Positions 21,596 through 32,417 of a stretch of DNA of 64,000 nt are shown here, one piece after another. This DNA is from Morinoia aosen (lineage: Eukaryota > Arthropoda > Malacostraca > Amphipoda > Talitridae), in NCBI GenBank assembly GCA_030386875.1, contig CM059568.1, positions 15,192,316 to 15,256,315 of the forward strand. Reading direction: 5' to 3'. A program made the translations under genes and the position numbers. Under the pieces are notes generated by a model. That model did not search any database. It was not told where the DNA came from and worked only from the letters and a program-made list of their open reading frames with translations. Every line of letters begins with the position of its first letter. Within the stretch, counting starts at the first letter, position 1.

Positions 21596-22395
21596 CCATG
21601 CACTTTCCGTCGTGAATAAGTATTTTACAAGTTATAGCAGTAAACCAGTTACCGCAACTCAAGTGTTTGAAGCAGGAAGTAATTCATTTGGCCCAGCAAA
21701 TGGCAACGCTGCAATGGCGTCGCGCTTCCGATTTTCTCGTTATCAAAGACGAAACTAAACCTACTGCACTAACTCATAAAATATTCATTTGACGAAAAAA
21801 GTGTATGGAAGACAAGTAGGGTAAGTTCCGAAAATTCGTCCACTTCGAAATTCCGTACACACCAGGTATATTTTACTTTAACAAGCTAATATGGAGTTGA
21901 AGTTCATCGAAAAGTGGTTCACGTGGTAATTGCTGGTTTATAATATTGTATAATTGCCACACACCACAAATAAATATCACTGTTTGAACAAAAATGGCAG
22001 CCCAAGTGAATGACCTGCGTTTCAGTTGTTTATGAAGTCGTCACACCTTAACTGACTACCATTTTGCATCGCCGACTAAAATTTTTTCCGTTGACGAAGT
22101 TGTTGTGTTAGGCGATGTCGTACCTGTGTGAGTGTTGAAAGATGTAATGCTGTCATTTTACAGAGTTTTTTTATCCCTTTGTTTGTTTCTGAGGTGTACT
22201 AAATTTCGAATCTTTTAACGGCTTGTGTTATTACTTCGTCCACATGTACGGAGTTTTGAAAAAATCATTTTTATGAATTCGTTTGTTTGTACAATGTTTT
22301 TTCTTCAAGTTTCTCCTCATTGTTTATGATACTTAATATCTTTTCAGGTATTGATTTAATAGTTTATGAATTGGGACGAATGTTGACCTTAAATT

Positions 22396-22602
22396 ATGGC
22401 TCCTCGTAAAAAACACCACTACTGCAATGATGATCTCGTTCACGCATTAGCAGAGATAAAAAATGGAAGTTTGAGTATACGCAACGCAAGTGACAAATAT
22501 AGTGTTCCAAAAACAACGCTTCAAGAGCGTGTGCAAGGCACTGGCAGGCCGCAGCCCAGACGGTTCAAGAAACGGTTTGTGAAAAGTGCAGAAATTTCTT
22601 GA
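22396..22602 (+). pseudogene. psq-type HTH exon of second pogo-like element
   Basis: MAPRKKHHYCNDDLVHALAE and then IRNASDKYSVPKTTLQERVQ form a pipsqueak-type helix-turn-helix, equivalent to the exon at 18681. The first about 48 codons are transposase. From about 22535 the frame enters the foldback satellite and is no longer meaningful. No CENP-B-type, DDE or PHD part follows. Remnant of a pogo-like transposase that once bound its own ends. Confidence 0.8.
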
Positions 22603-23969
22603 GTCCTACTTTAAACTTCAGTCCACCACTCGTAACTTTTGAAAAAATGCACCTATCGACTTCAAATTACTTTCAAGCAAAAGAACAAAACATTTTCTGC
22701 AAAGGTGTTATGAACACATTCAAAATTGTTCCTGAAAAGTATAGAAATTATTCGATGAACCTGTACGACTCACGCGCCGTCCAAAGACCTAAGTCCACCA
22801 CTCGTAACTTTTGAAAGAATGCACATATCGACTTCAAATTACTTTCAAACGAAAGAACAAAACATTTTCTGCAAAGGTGTTATAAACACATTCAAAATTG
22901 TTCCTGAAAAGTACAGAAATTCTTCGATGAACCTGTACGACTCATGCGCCGTCGACAGACCTAAGTCCACCACTCGTAACTTTTGAAAGAATGCACATAT
23001 CGACTTCAAATTACTTTCAAACGAAAGAACAAAACATTTTCTGCAAAGGTGTTATAAACACATTCAAAATTGTTTCTGAAAAGTACTAGCGTGCCAAATT
23101 CCGACCACGCGCGCGAACACAAACTTAAACTCACTCTTTCTCCCTGAAAACAGGGTAAAAAAGGGGTAGTAGTATAAAGATGGCTATAACTTTTGAAAGA
23201 ATCCGTCTATCGACTCCAAATTACTCTCAAATGAAAGAGTGAAACTTTCTCTCGTTCAACACAAGACCACGACCTTAACGGTTTTTTGAAAAATACAAAA
23301 ATTATTCGATAAGCTTACCCGACTCGCGCGGCGTCAAAATAAATTGCGTTTGCCTACTCGTAACTTTTGAAAGAATGCACTCATCGACTTCAAATTACTC
23401 TCAAATGAAAGAGCGAAACTTTCTCTCGTTCCGATTTCGAACACAAGACCACGACCCTAACGGTTCTCTGAAAAATACAGAAATTATTCGATAAGCTTAC
23501 CCGACTCGCGCGCCGTCAAAATAAATTGCGTTCGCCTACTCGTAACTTTTGAAAGAATGCACATATCGACTTCATATTACTCTCAAACGAAAGAGCAAAA
23601 CATTTTCTACAAAGGTGTTAAAACACATCCAAGAAAGTTTTCTGAAAAGTACAGAAATGTCTCAATGAACCTGTACGACTCACGTGCCGTCGAAAGACTT
23701 TAGTTGACTCTTTCGCGCTCGCGATGGCAGGCGAATCAAACATTTTTATCGAAGAATTTCTGTACTTCTCAGGAAAATTTTTTTATAGTGTTTATAACAC
23801 CTTTGTAGAAAATGTTTTGTTCTTTCGTTTGAGAGTTATTTAAAGTCAATAGGTGCATTTTTTCAAAAGTTACGAGTGGTGGACTAGTTAAAGTTTAAAG
23901 TAGGACTCAAGAAATTTCTGTACTTTTCACAAACTGTTTCTTGAACTGTCTCGGCTGCGGCCTGCCGGT
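22535..23969. repeat. foldback satellite inside the second pogo-like element
   Basis: The left end GGCAGGCCGCAGCC is mirrored by CGGCTGCGGCCTGCC at the right end, with about 150 bp of inverted similarity at each side. Between them six direct units spaced about 172-211 bp start with CGTAACTTTTGAAAGAATGC or a variant (22631, 22803, 22975, 23186, 23359, 23541). A seventh is inverted at about 23880. Units also share ACTCGCGCGCCGTC. The hairpin at 1490-1652 uses the same core. Confidence 0.78.
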
Positions 23970-24368
23970 ATCAAAACGTACGTATCAAATCCAATAAAAA
24001 TGAATACGCTATTATATTACATAAAATTTGAACGCTTACAGGTAACTTTAGCGCTAAACAAAAATATAAATTTCATTTTAGAGGGTGTACGAACTTTTGT
24101 AATGAGATTCGAAACGTGGTCGAAATTTTAAATTAATTTCGAATTTGGTACGAACTTTTGAAAATTTCAGTTGGAGAAAGTGTTCACAATGCAAGTTGTT
24201 TTTTCACATCAAGATTTGAAAGATCCTTTTTAGAGCAAAGCACGATGAACCCAATGCATTTGCGCTTTTTTGACAATATTTGCTGCAGCAATAGCGATCT
24301 TGAGAACCGTTTGAGAGGGTTTGAAGTTTGAACCGTTTAAATCGGACGAACTTTCGAACTTTACCCTA

Positions 24369-25383
24369 CTTTATTTCAATGCTATTACCATGATTCAAGC
24401 AACATAAATTAAAAAATCAATGAGTAGCTGTTTATTTCAGCGCATTTGTCATCAAAGACGAAACTAAACCTACCGCTATAATTCGTTAAATAATCATTTA
24501 CGACGGAAAGTGCATAGAAGAAAACTTGTTTATTTTGATCTAATTTACTATGTTTAACATTCAAAAGTGGATAATCGATTCCCAATACAAATAATCCTCA
24601 ACATTTAGTTACTGGGTTAGCTTCCGTTATTAATTAAATTACGCTTGACACGCTCGCTTTCCTGGCGCGCACAAGCCAACTACAGAGTAGAATAATTCAA
24701 AAATAATTCATCAGCGAGCAAAATGTCATTCAGGTAAAACGTTTTTAAAAGTGTTTTTTCATTGATTATTGGCAACAAAATTGGTAAATCTGAAGGAGAT
24801 GACAGTTGTCGATTTTGTAAATTTCGATGCCTTAGCATAGTTAATTAGATCGAAATAAACAAGTTTTCTTCTATGCACTTTTTGTCTCAAATGAGTATTT
24901 TATTAGTTATAGCGGTAAATGACTTACCGCAACTCCAGTCTTTGAAGCGGAAAGAAATTCTTTGATCGAGTTGTATGGCAATACTGCAATGGCGTCTCGC
25001 TTCCAGCGCTCTGTCTTGAAAGACGAAACCAAACCTACCGCTATACCTCATTAAATACTCATTTGACAAAAAAAGTGTATAGAATAAAAGTTGTTTATTT
25101 TGATGTTATTACCATGTTTCAAGCAACAAGAATTCGAAAATCGATGAGTAGCTGTTTATTCGAGCGCATTCGTCATCAATGACGAAACTAAACTTACCGC
25201 TATAAATCGTAAAATACTCATTTGAGACAAAAAAAGAATAGAAGAAAACTTGTTTATTTTGATTCAATTAATTAGGTTCAGGGACCAAAAAGTGGAAAAT
25301 TGACAACTGTCATCTCCTTCAGATTTACCACAAAATTATTAAAATTGTTGACAATATTAAAGTAAAAATTGACCACCATTTGC
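24369..25383. repeat. foldback-family fragments (F5)
   Basis: AATCTGAAGGAGATGACAG near 24788 is mirrored near 25305, and the family motifs GAGTATTTTATTAGTTATAG and TAAACCTACCGCTATA recur facing each other at 24890-25065. The piece at 24610-24760 matches the right arm of F1 and F4 (GTTATTAATTAAATTACG and ATCAGCGAGCA). No gene. Confidence 0.6.
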
Positions 25384-25883
25384 CTATAAAATATTTTGTT
25401 GAACAAACATAAAAAGAGTAAATAATAATCTAACACCCAAATTTCAAAAATCAACAGGAGTTGATTCTTAAAAAAAACAAATTAACTTAGAAGAAATAAA
25501 TGATCAAATCAGAATCCTTGCTGTGAACACAAAAAAATTGGTCGTGATCTTACCAATAATACCACTAAAGATTTGATAATGAAGAGCCATTCTTTAAAAC
25601 TTGTAGAATGCTTTTCATAAAACTTAGAGATTGATTTCAGGCAGTTCATGGAATCAAACATTACCTGTGGAGTAATGTGAATGACCCTCATTTACTGCCA
25701 GGCCCTAAACTTCCATAAATGGATGTCAATGCTATCACTGGCAACTTCCAGTGTCATATTTGCACTTCAGAGATCAGAATAATATATTTATTTTTGTTGA
25801 GTGGCTACATGCATCACTGGACACTATGCTCTGGAAACGCTTATTGGCTGTCAATGACTAGCAATTAACCTCAACCACAAACT
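25384..25883. other. non-coding, no gene seen
   Basis: Spacer between the foldback cluster and the 3' end of LINE-A copy 3. I see no supported feature. Confidence 0.4.
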
Positions 25884-28049
25884 GAACTTGAACTTGAAAT
25901 TGAGGGCCGACAGCGTCGGGGCCTTTGTAACGGCCTACAATTCCCTCCACAGTTATCACACAAAGAGTTCAGCGTCTGGTACCAGACTTGTCCACTAAAC
26001 TACTCAGGATCTACCAATCCTTGTCACAAGCTGCCATTGGATGGCGTCACTGGGATAGCCAGTGTGTCAAAACACCATCCCCAGGCATATTGGGTCATAA
26101 CAGCCCATTCTACCAGACTGGCTCATTCTAGTCACTGTCTCTTACTCCAGGCACGCACAAGAAACACTTTCATAGCCTCAGTGATACTCGCATTACACTC
26201 CTGATCCAATCCAGCAAGACAGCTCATACCGCAATCATCTTCAGCACATCTGGCATTCCACTCATTCTCTCCATACTGCTCAGACACCAAATTCATAAAA
26301 CTCTCTCTCTCTTGCTCATACTTACTACATTCCAGCACAAAATGCTCAATTGTTTCCTCTACTCCACTATTGCACTGCTGACATAATCTGTTATTATTCT
26401 CATTCCATCTCCATGTACGTCTGTTCACACTCAATGACTTACATCTCACAGCAAACAAGAGTTGACTTCCAAAACTACCATCATAGAACAGCTCAAACTT
26501 AGGTGCTTTCTTTTTCATATACCAGTTAAGTGTAGGCTTCCGCATCATGCTAAGCTTCCACTTATTCAATCCATACTCTTTTGTTTGTCTCTCAATCTCT
26601 TTCTTCCACCTCTTGCAGTCCCACTCAGGCCCTACACCTCCTACATTTATTAAACTCCAGTCATCCACAGGTCTCCCAATTCTAACATGAATAATCTTTT
26701 GCATACTGAGTTTCCTTGCATGCCCCCAACATACTTTCTCCCAATAGCTTACACTCAGATTCCATTCAAAGATTCGCCTTACCCACCTGCTATTCTGCAT
26801 TCTTTCAATTCTCACTTTATAATTCAGCACAGCTTTCATCATTCTTTCTGAAAATAGGCTCCACCCTAGGTCACCTCTAATGGCCTCTATAGCTGTCCAT
26901 TTCGGAGCACCCAATGCTACACGTCCCACCTTATTTTGTATCACATCCAGCTTTTCAAGATCACTTCCATTCCAAGCAAGAGCACTCATACCATACATGA
27001 CACTAGGTACAGCAACATACTTCCACATTCCTCTCACACATTCGTACTTGTTTGCTCTGTATCTGGCCACACTACCTAACCGTCCACTCCACTGCATTGC
27101 TTTAGCCACTTTCTCACCTTTAGTTCTAGTACATCCATCTTCACTCATCATACAACCTAGATATTTGTATTCTTTTGTTCTACCTATTCTGATTTCTCCA
27201 ATATTCCACAGTCTGTCTCTATCAGTCTCATCACTATTTATAACCATGACCTTACTTTTATCGGCACCAAAGTTCATCTTGAAATCTGTACTATATCCAT
27301 TCACAATGTCAAGCATCCTTTGTAGTTCATGACCACATTCACTAACCACAACCACATCATCAGCATACAACAAACAGCTCAGTCTCTCATTACCAACTTT
27401 CAGTCCTAAACCACTCCCTCTCAGTCGAACTGCTAATTCTTCTGTGTACAATCCAAACAACAGGGGGGACAGAGTACAGCCCTGTCTCACTCCTCTAACA
27501 CTCCTCACTTGCCCTGTTTCCAAATTTCCTAACCTGTAGATAGCACTTGTGTTCTCATACAGACTCTGTACAATGTTCACTATTTTTCTGCTAAAACCAA
27601 CTTTTCTCAAAATTTCAAACAGCCTAACCCGATCCACTCTGTCATACGCCTTTTCAATATCCAGGAATGCTAAATATACCTTCTTGTTATCCTTCTTCAT
27701 TCGCTCAATTATTTCACTCACTACAAACAGATTATCCTCCCCCTGTCTATCTTGCCTAAAACCATTCTGTTCTTCTCCCAGGACTCCTAATTCTTCAACT
27801 AAATTTTTCATTCTCTCATTCAAAATACCACAAAAGATCTTACATACGGTGTCACCCAGTGCAATTGGTCTGTAATTTTTAAGTTCTTTCATACTCTTAT
27901 GTCCACCCTTATGCAACAGAACTACATTACACTTGTTCCAGTCATCCGGTACTCTTTCACTCTTCCATATCTCATCAAATAAACATTTCAACATACTGAC
28001 TACACTCTCTCCTCCACATTTATAGAACTCATATGGTATCTTATCAGGG
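25884..28049 (-). mobile_element. LINE-A copy 3 (5'-truncated, youngest)
   Basis: A minus-strand copy with the (TTCAAG)n-type tail at 25884 and a sharp 5' truncation within the reverse transcriptase at about 28049. Right at the break lies a direct duplication of TGCCTAACTTACTCCTTG (28051 and 28075). Unlike the other copies its coding frame is undamaged, so it is the most recent. Confidence 0.88.
26132..28048 (-). CDS. LINE-A reverse transcriptase, intact frame but 5'-truncated
   Basis: An open frame of about 638 codons runs from the truncation point to TGA at 26132. In order it has the reverse-transcriptase blocks: NYRPIALGDTVCKIF, GFRQDRQGED, an A-Y-D-R-V motif with its catalytic Asp, GVRQGCTLSPLLFGLY, and Y-A-D-D at 27356-27367. 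A linker rich in Trp and Lys follows, then a C-terminal CX2CX9HX4C finger (CQQCNSGVEETIEHFVLEC). In the cell such a protein primes cDNA synthesis at nicked chromosomal DNA. It lacks the endonuclease and the first reverse-transcriptase blocks, and has no promoter of its own, so it was dead on arrival. The clade is left open. Confidence 0.9.
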   Translation of the reverse strand, partial: PDKIPYEFYKCGGESVVSMLKCLFDEIWKSERVPDDWNKCNVVLLHKGGHKSMKELKNYRPIALGDTVCKIFCGILNERMKNLVEELGVLGEEQNGFRQDRQGEDNLFVVSEIIERMKKDNKKVYLAFLDIEKAYDRVDRVRLFEILRKVGFSRKIVNIVQSLYENTSAIYRLGNLETGQVRSVRGVRQGCTLSPLLFGLYTEELAVRLRGSGLGLKVGNERLSCLLYADDVVVVSECGHELQRMLDIVNGYSTDFKMNFGADKSKVMVINSDETDRDRLWNIGEIRIGRTKEYKYLGCMMSEDGCTRTKGEKVAKAMQWSGRLGSVARYRANKYECVRGMWKYVAVPSVMYGMSALAWNGSDLEKLDVIQNKVGRVALGAPKWTAIEAIRGDLGWSLFSERMMKAVLNYKVRIERMQNSRWVRRIFEWNLSVSYWEKVCWGHARKLSMQKIIHVRIGRPVDDWSLINVGGVGPEWDCKRWKKEIERQTKEYGLNKWKLSMMRKPTLNWYMKKKAPKFELFYDGSFGSQLLFAVRCKSLSVNRRTWRWNENNNRLCQQCNSGVEETIEHFVLECSKYEQERESFMNLVSEQYGENEWNARCAEDDCGMSCLAGLDQECNASITEAMKVFLVRAWSKRQ

Positions 28050-28419
28050 CTGCCTAACTTACTCCTTGCCTAACTGCCTAACTTACTCCTTGACCGGCCT
28101 GAGCTGCAATTCATAATTGAAATTACTCACGCTGAGAACGAAGGACAAAATCAACCGATCCGTGGACGAGTCATCCTCAGAGATTGACTGACGTACAATA
28201 CGTATACAGTGACGTACAACTCAGATTTTTCATATTAGTTTATTACGTTGGTTGATACTTCATGAGATCTTACGCAAAACAAAATATATATTTAAAAATA
28301 AGTAGATATTATATATAACTGATATCTATTATGCGCGAAAACATGGGACTGCAAATAATATTGCACCAATCATGATCGCGGGCTAGAGGTGATTCAGTTG
28401 GAAAACCAGGATGTGATTC
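28050..28419. other. non-coding, no gene seen
   Basis: Apart from the duplicated 18-mer at its left edge, nothing supported. It separates LINE-A copies 3 and 4. Confidence 0.4.
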
Positions 28420-28988
28420 GGTAGAGTAGGACGTCTGTTAGGGGCTACAAAATGGACAGCTACAGAAGCTATTAGGGGTGATTAAGGGTTGAGCTTAATT
28501 TCAAAACGAATGAAGAACGCTGCATTGAATTATAAGGGGAGAATTGGGAAAATGCAGAATAGCAGGTGGATAAAGCAAAATTTTGAATGCAACCCGAGTG
28601 TAAGCCAATTGGAGAAAATATGCAAGGAAACTATGTATACAAAAGATAACTCGTGTTAGAATTAAAAGGCCTGTAGATGACTGTTTTTTAATGAATGTTA
28701 TAGGGGAAGGACCAGAGTTGGACAGCAAGAGATAGAAAAAAGATCTTCAGAAGCGAACAAAAGAGTTTGGCTTGAACAAGTGGATGCTTAGCTTGATTCG
28801 AAAACCTACACTAATCTGGCTTATGGAAAAAATTCTTTCAAAGTGGGAGATGCTCTATGATGGTAGTTTTGGAAGCCAACTCTTGTTTGCTGAATATCTT
28901 TATATATGTATGCTGAACAAGCCATGCATTTCATTTTTGAGTGTAAGTTTGTTTACGCATTTCCAGATGTGCGTGCTGTGTTGCGCGA

Positions 28989-29210
28989 TGTTCTTTGTAA
29001 ATTACGTCGTGACTAACCTTTTCTCAATACCTGATTGTCATTTACGATGGTGTTTCAATCTGCTCCGGTATAGCGTTTTTTGTCTTTTTCCTACTTCGAT
29101 GTTCTTTATAAATTACTTCGTGACTAACCTTTTCTCAATACTTGAGTGTCATTTACGATGGGGTTTCAATCTGCTCCGTATAGCGTTTTTTGTCTTTTTC
29201 CTACGTCTTT
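28989..29210. repeat. 111-bp tandem duplication
   Basis: TGTTCTTTGTAAATTACG at 28989 recurs as TGTTCTTTATAAATTAC at 29100, and the following bases through GCGTTTTTTGTCTTTTTC match. Two copies. Confidence 0.8.
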
Positions 29211-29365
29211 TTCCTACTTCGATAATTTCAACTAAGAACTTGGGAGTTTCGAATAATTCCTTAGCAGTATTCGAATTATTTATAAGTTGTTAGCCATCTC
29301 TTGGAATATAAAATATCCAGGAGATGATATTTTTCATTTCTCATTCAACTGCCCTTGACAGAGTT

Positions 29366-29797
29366 AGACTATTAGCACGCCATGTATGGTTTGTCTATTA
29401 GTACACCTCGTATATTTTGTCTATTAATATGCCTCGAATGGTCTATCTATTTGTACACCTCTGATATTTTGTCTCTTAGTACACCTCGAATAGTTTGCGT
29501 ATTATTATGCCTCGTATGGCTTATCTATTTGTACACCTCGGATGGTTTGTCAGTTAGTTCTCCTCGTATGGAACTTTTGTTAGACTATTAGCACGCCACG
29601 TATGGTTTGTCTATTAGTACGCCTCGTATATTTTGTCCATTAATATGCCTCGTATGGTCTATCTATTTGTACACCGCTGATAGTTTGTCTATTAGTACAC
29701 CTCGTATTGTTTGTCTATTATTATCCCTCGTATGGCTTATCTTTTTGTACACCTCTGATGGTTTGTCAATTAGCACTCCTCGTATGGAACTTTTATT
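29366..29797. repeat. 26-bp minisatellite in two 216-bp higher-order units
   Basis: Eight units of the type TATTAGTACACCTCGTATGG plus six bases make up a block of seven 26-mers and one 34-mer (216 bp). The block occurs twice, starting at 29366 and 29582, both with AGACTATTAGCACGCCA. Units within a block differ more from each other than from their counterparts in the other block, so the block was duplicated as a whole. Confidence 0.88.
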
Positions 29798-29921
29798 TTA
29801 GGACGTCCTATATTGAGAAACTTTTTAAAACCCAATATGTTGGCATGTATCTCATGTGGCAACTTAGAAAATAAACGTTTTTCTTTTTTCTTTTCTTTTT
29901 CTTGCTGTAAGTTGTAAGTCA

Positions 29922-30215
29922 TTGCGTGTGAATAGACGAACATGGAGGTGGAATGAGAATAATAATAGATTATGTTGGCAGTGTGATAGGGGAGTGGAGA
30001 AAACAATTGACCTTTTTGTGCTGGAATGTAGTTGGTATGAGCAAGAGAGGGAAATTTTCATGAATGCGGGATTTGAGTACGGAGAGAATGGAGAGAATGA
30101 ATGGTATACCAGATTTGCTGCAGATGATTGTGGTATGAGCTACCTTGTTGGATTGAATCAGGAGTATAATTTGATTATTATTGATGCTGTGAAATTTTTT
30201 CTTGTACGTGTCTGA
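29922..30215 (+). pseudogene. LINE-A C-terminal tail, diverged copy
   Basis: An open frame of 97 codons keeps RTWRWNENNNRLCWQCDRGV and the finger spacing CX2CX9, with Leu-Phe in place of the usual His-Phe, so the metal-binding His is lost. It ends early with RV-stop where other copies have R-A-W-S-K-R-Q. The preceding part of the protein lies at 28420-28890 in broken frames. Confidence 0.75.
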
Positions 30216-30504
30216 AGAGACAGTGGCTGGAATGAGTCGGTCATATAAAGAAAAAATGTTTATTAAAGTGGGTTGTAGTGACCCACCATGCCTGAAGGTG
30301 TTTTTCATGACGTACTGGTTAACCCAGTGATGCCATCCAACGGTAGCTTGTGATAGGAGTTAGTGGATCCTAAGTAATTTATTGGACAAGTCTGAAACAC
30401 AGACACTAAATTCTTTGTGTGAATATTGTAAGGATTGTTAAGGGAATTCTAGGCCGTTACAAACGCCCCAAAACAATCGACTCTCACTTTCAGTTTCAGG
30501 GCAC

Positions 30505-30846
30505 AATCGTTGGAGCAACGAATAACCTCTAAACCAAATTTAATTGATCAAAAAACTTATACAGAAATACATTTATAAGATTAAGCAGATTATTAGTTCT
30601 AATTTTGAGGGGGAATGGGTTAAATGAAAACTCAATGAGAGGAGAAGGATTTTACTATAACGTACTCGATTTTTCCATTTTTCATATCTCCAGACGAGCA
30701 GCATTCAAATCACTATTTAGCAGATGCACAACTGAGGTACGAGGCTTCAACTCTAAACTCTTTTTACTGAAGTTTCTCGCCTGCTCATGCACTATAAGGA
30801 TAATTTTTATTTGCATCAGGTTTTTTCACATGGTGGTGGGGCGATT

Positions 30847-30847
<1 letters not shown>
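30505..30847. other. non-coding, no gene seen
   Basis: No feature supported. It ends in the GAAA microsatellite. Confidence 0.4.
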
Positions 30848-30894
<47 letters not shown>

Positions 30895-30896
30895 AA
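30848..30896. repeat. (GAAA)n microsatellite
   Basis: About 12 uninterrupted GAAA units. Confidence 0.95.
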
Positions 30897-32417
30897 AAGT
30901 AAAACACTTTAATTCCAATTTAGATGATGGAAAAAAATCATCTATGGTTTTTAAAATATCTTAAAGTAATGGTCTTTATATACTACACACACATGAGTAT
31001 AGTAATACCCATGTCACTAGTTGAAATAAATGATTGAGTTAATGCACACACATGAGTACATATCGTAATGCCCAAGTCACGAATTGAAGCAAATGATTGA
31101 GGGCAATGTACTACTTCTATTGCTTAATCTAGATTTGATTTTATATGTAACTAAAATAATGAGAGAGAACACAATTTCAGTAACGATGCATTGTTGAAAA
31201 CACTCTTTTTTGTTCCACTCTTACATTAGAATACGAACTCAGGGACTTGGGACGTAAGGAATTTGCTGAAAGGAAATCGTGTGGATTAAGATAATTCTGC
31301 GTCTAAAGCAGCGAGATTGGAATTTAGAATTATATTTTCACTCCTAAGTATAAACTAGTATACAAATCACGGGACTCGAAAAAATGTATTTTATCACGCC
31401 ACGAATTTAGGATATTTTCATGCTAATAATAGTGGCATAAACCAGTCTAATTGAGTCAGAAACATGCAAACAACTGTTCTACAACGGTTACCAAGACTTG
31501 TGCAACATAATTGGAGTAATAGATGAAATTAAAAACCCAGATAGGGTTGTCGTAATATACCCAAGAGCACAATAATGATATGATTATTTGCATCACACAA
31601 GCCTAGCAAGAACATTTTAGGACGTGAATAAGAGAAGAAAACATGAATGTCCTATAAGGGTTTAAAATTAGGAAAAAATCCCATTATCTCCGAAATATGA
31701 TGCAAATGTATGTAATTGATAAACATAAATAGGTACCATGACGGTCCAGTTTGATGCTTGCACAAAAACGGAAAGGAAAGACAGAAAAATGTATCCTATG
31801 GCTGGTTAAGGATAAGCTGCCCCCTGCTATGTGCTTATCTGTGGTTTATCATTTTAGTTGTTCACGTTGTGAATCACAGATCATAGGTTCCACATGTCGT
31901 ACTCTTATGTCCAGAGTAGAGTAGTCGAGCACGCTGGGCGCAGCTGTAGAACCGGTCGTCCTCTTGGTCCCCCTCCACTGTCCTCTGTTCGATCCCATGC
32001 TGAAAACTGTAACGTCCCTGTTTCCGTGAACCGTTTTAAAATTCTTGCAGTTGCCCCTCACATGATTGATTGACGCATCTGTGAGTCGCTATACATCTAT
32101 AAGCTCAGACCCCCTCTAAATGATACTCAAAGTGCTTCTCCTCCTCTAGTCGTAAATACGTGATCATTAGTCCAGATTTTTTATTTCATTTTTTATTTTT
32201 AGTTGTAGATCCACGACTATTTTCTGTCTATGTTGTAGTACTCTTTTGTATAGTGTAGTTTAATTAACTCATATTCGTTTTGTTTTGTAGCAGAATTCTT
32301 TTTCTATTGGTGAAGATGAACTGATTAGTTCGAAACGTTCAATTATATTCATTTAAACTTTACTATTTGTATTAATAAAATGACCACACGTAAAGCGATT
32401 TTTGCCTAACTTTTCAT
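30897..32417. other. non-coding, with a diverged 62-bp duplication
   Basis: ACACACATGAGTATAG at about 30985 and ACACACATGAGTACAT at about 31047 head two diverged copies of a unit of about 62 bp. The end (32300-32390) contains GAAGATGAACTG followed by TTCGAAACG, a string reminiscent of retroelement 3' ends, but no coding motif supports that. No gene called. Confidence 0.4.

Larger units (their letters stand above)
21819..24366 (+). mobile_element. second pogo-like element
   Basis: Ends are GGGTAAGTTCCGAAAATTC on the left and the complement of GGGTAAAGTTCGAAAGTTC on the right, each bordered by TA. The flanks joined across the element (GTGTATGGAAGACAAG, TA, CTTTATTTCAATGCTATTACC) align with an uninterrupted relative at 25072-25125 (GTGTATAGAATAAAAG, then GTTTATTTTGATGTTATTACC). 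That relative serves as an empty site. The element keeps a psq exon but not the rest of the transposase. Most of its interior is a foldback satellite. Confidence 0.82.
28893..29901. mobile_element. about 1-kb insertion in LINE-A copy 4, candidate TSD TTGCTG
   Basis: The LINE sequence is broken between 28892 and 29902. TTGCTG occurs at both edges (28887-28892 and 29902-29907) but only once in the other copies, so it is a candidate 6-bp duplication. The insert contains a 111-bp tandem duplication, a 26-bp minisatellite and a pyrimidine-rich right end. I found no inverted ends or coding frame. The element type is unknown. Confidence 0.55.
28420..30504 (+). mobile_element. LINE-A copy 4, diverged and split
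   Basis: A plus-strand copy that is more diverged than the rest. It runs from GTAGGACGTCTG at about 28420 to 28892, is interrupted by about 1 kb, and resumes at 29902 (AAGTCATTGCGTGTGAATAG). It continues to a 3' UTR ending near 30504 in TTTCAGTTTCAG, a variant of the TTCAAG tail. Both coding parts carry multiple stops and frameshifts. Confidence 0.78.

Noticed and set aside
31849..32061. 70-codon minus-strand frame that might be an exon.
   Set aside because: No recognisable motif, no convincing splice sites, composition like the flanks.
32300..32390. Possible hammerhead-like or retroelement 3' end motif (GAAGATGAACTG, TTCGAAACG).
   Set aside because: The catalytic core order and stems of a hammerhead are not met, and no retroelement coding sequence adjoins it.
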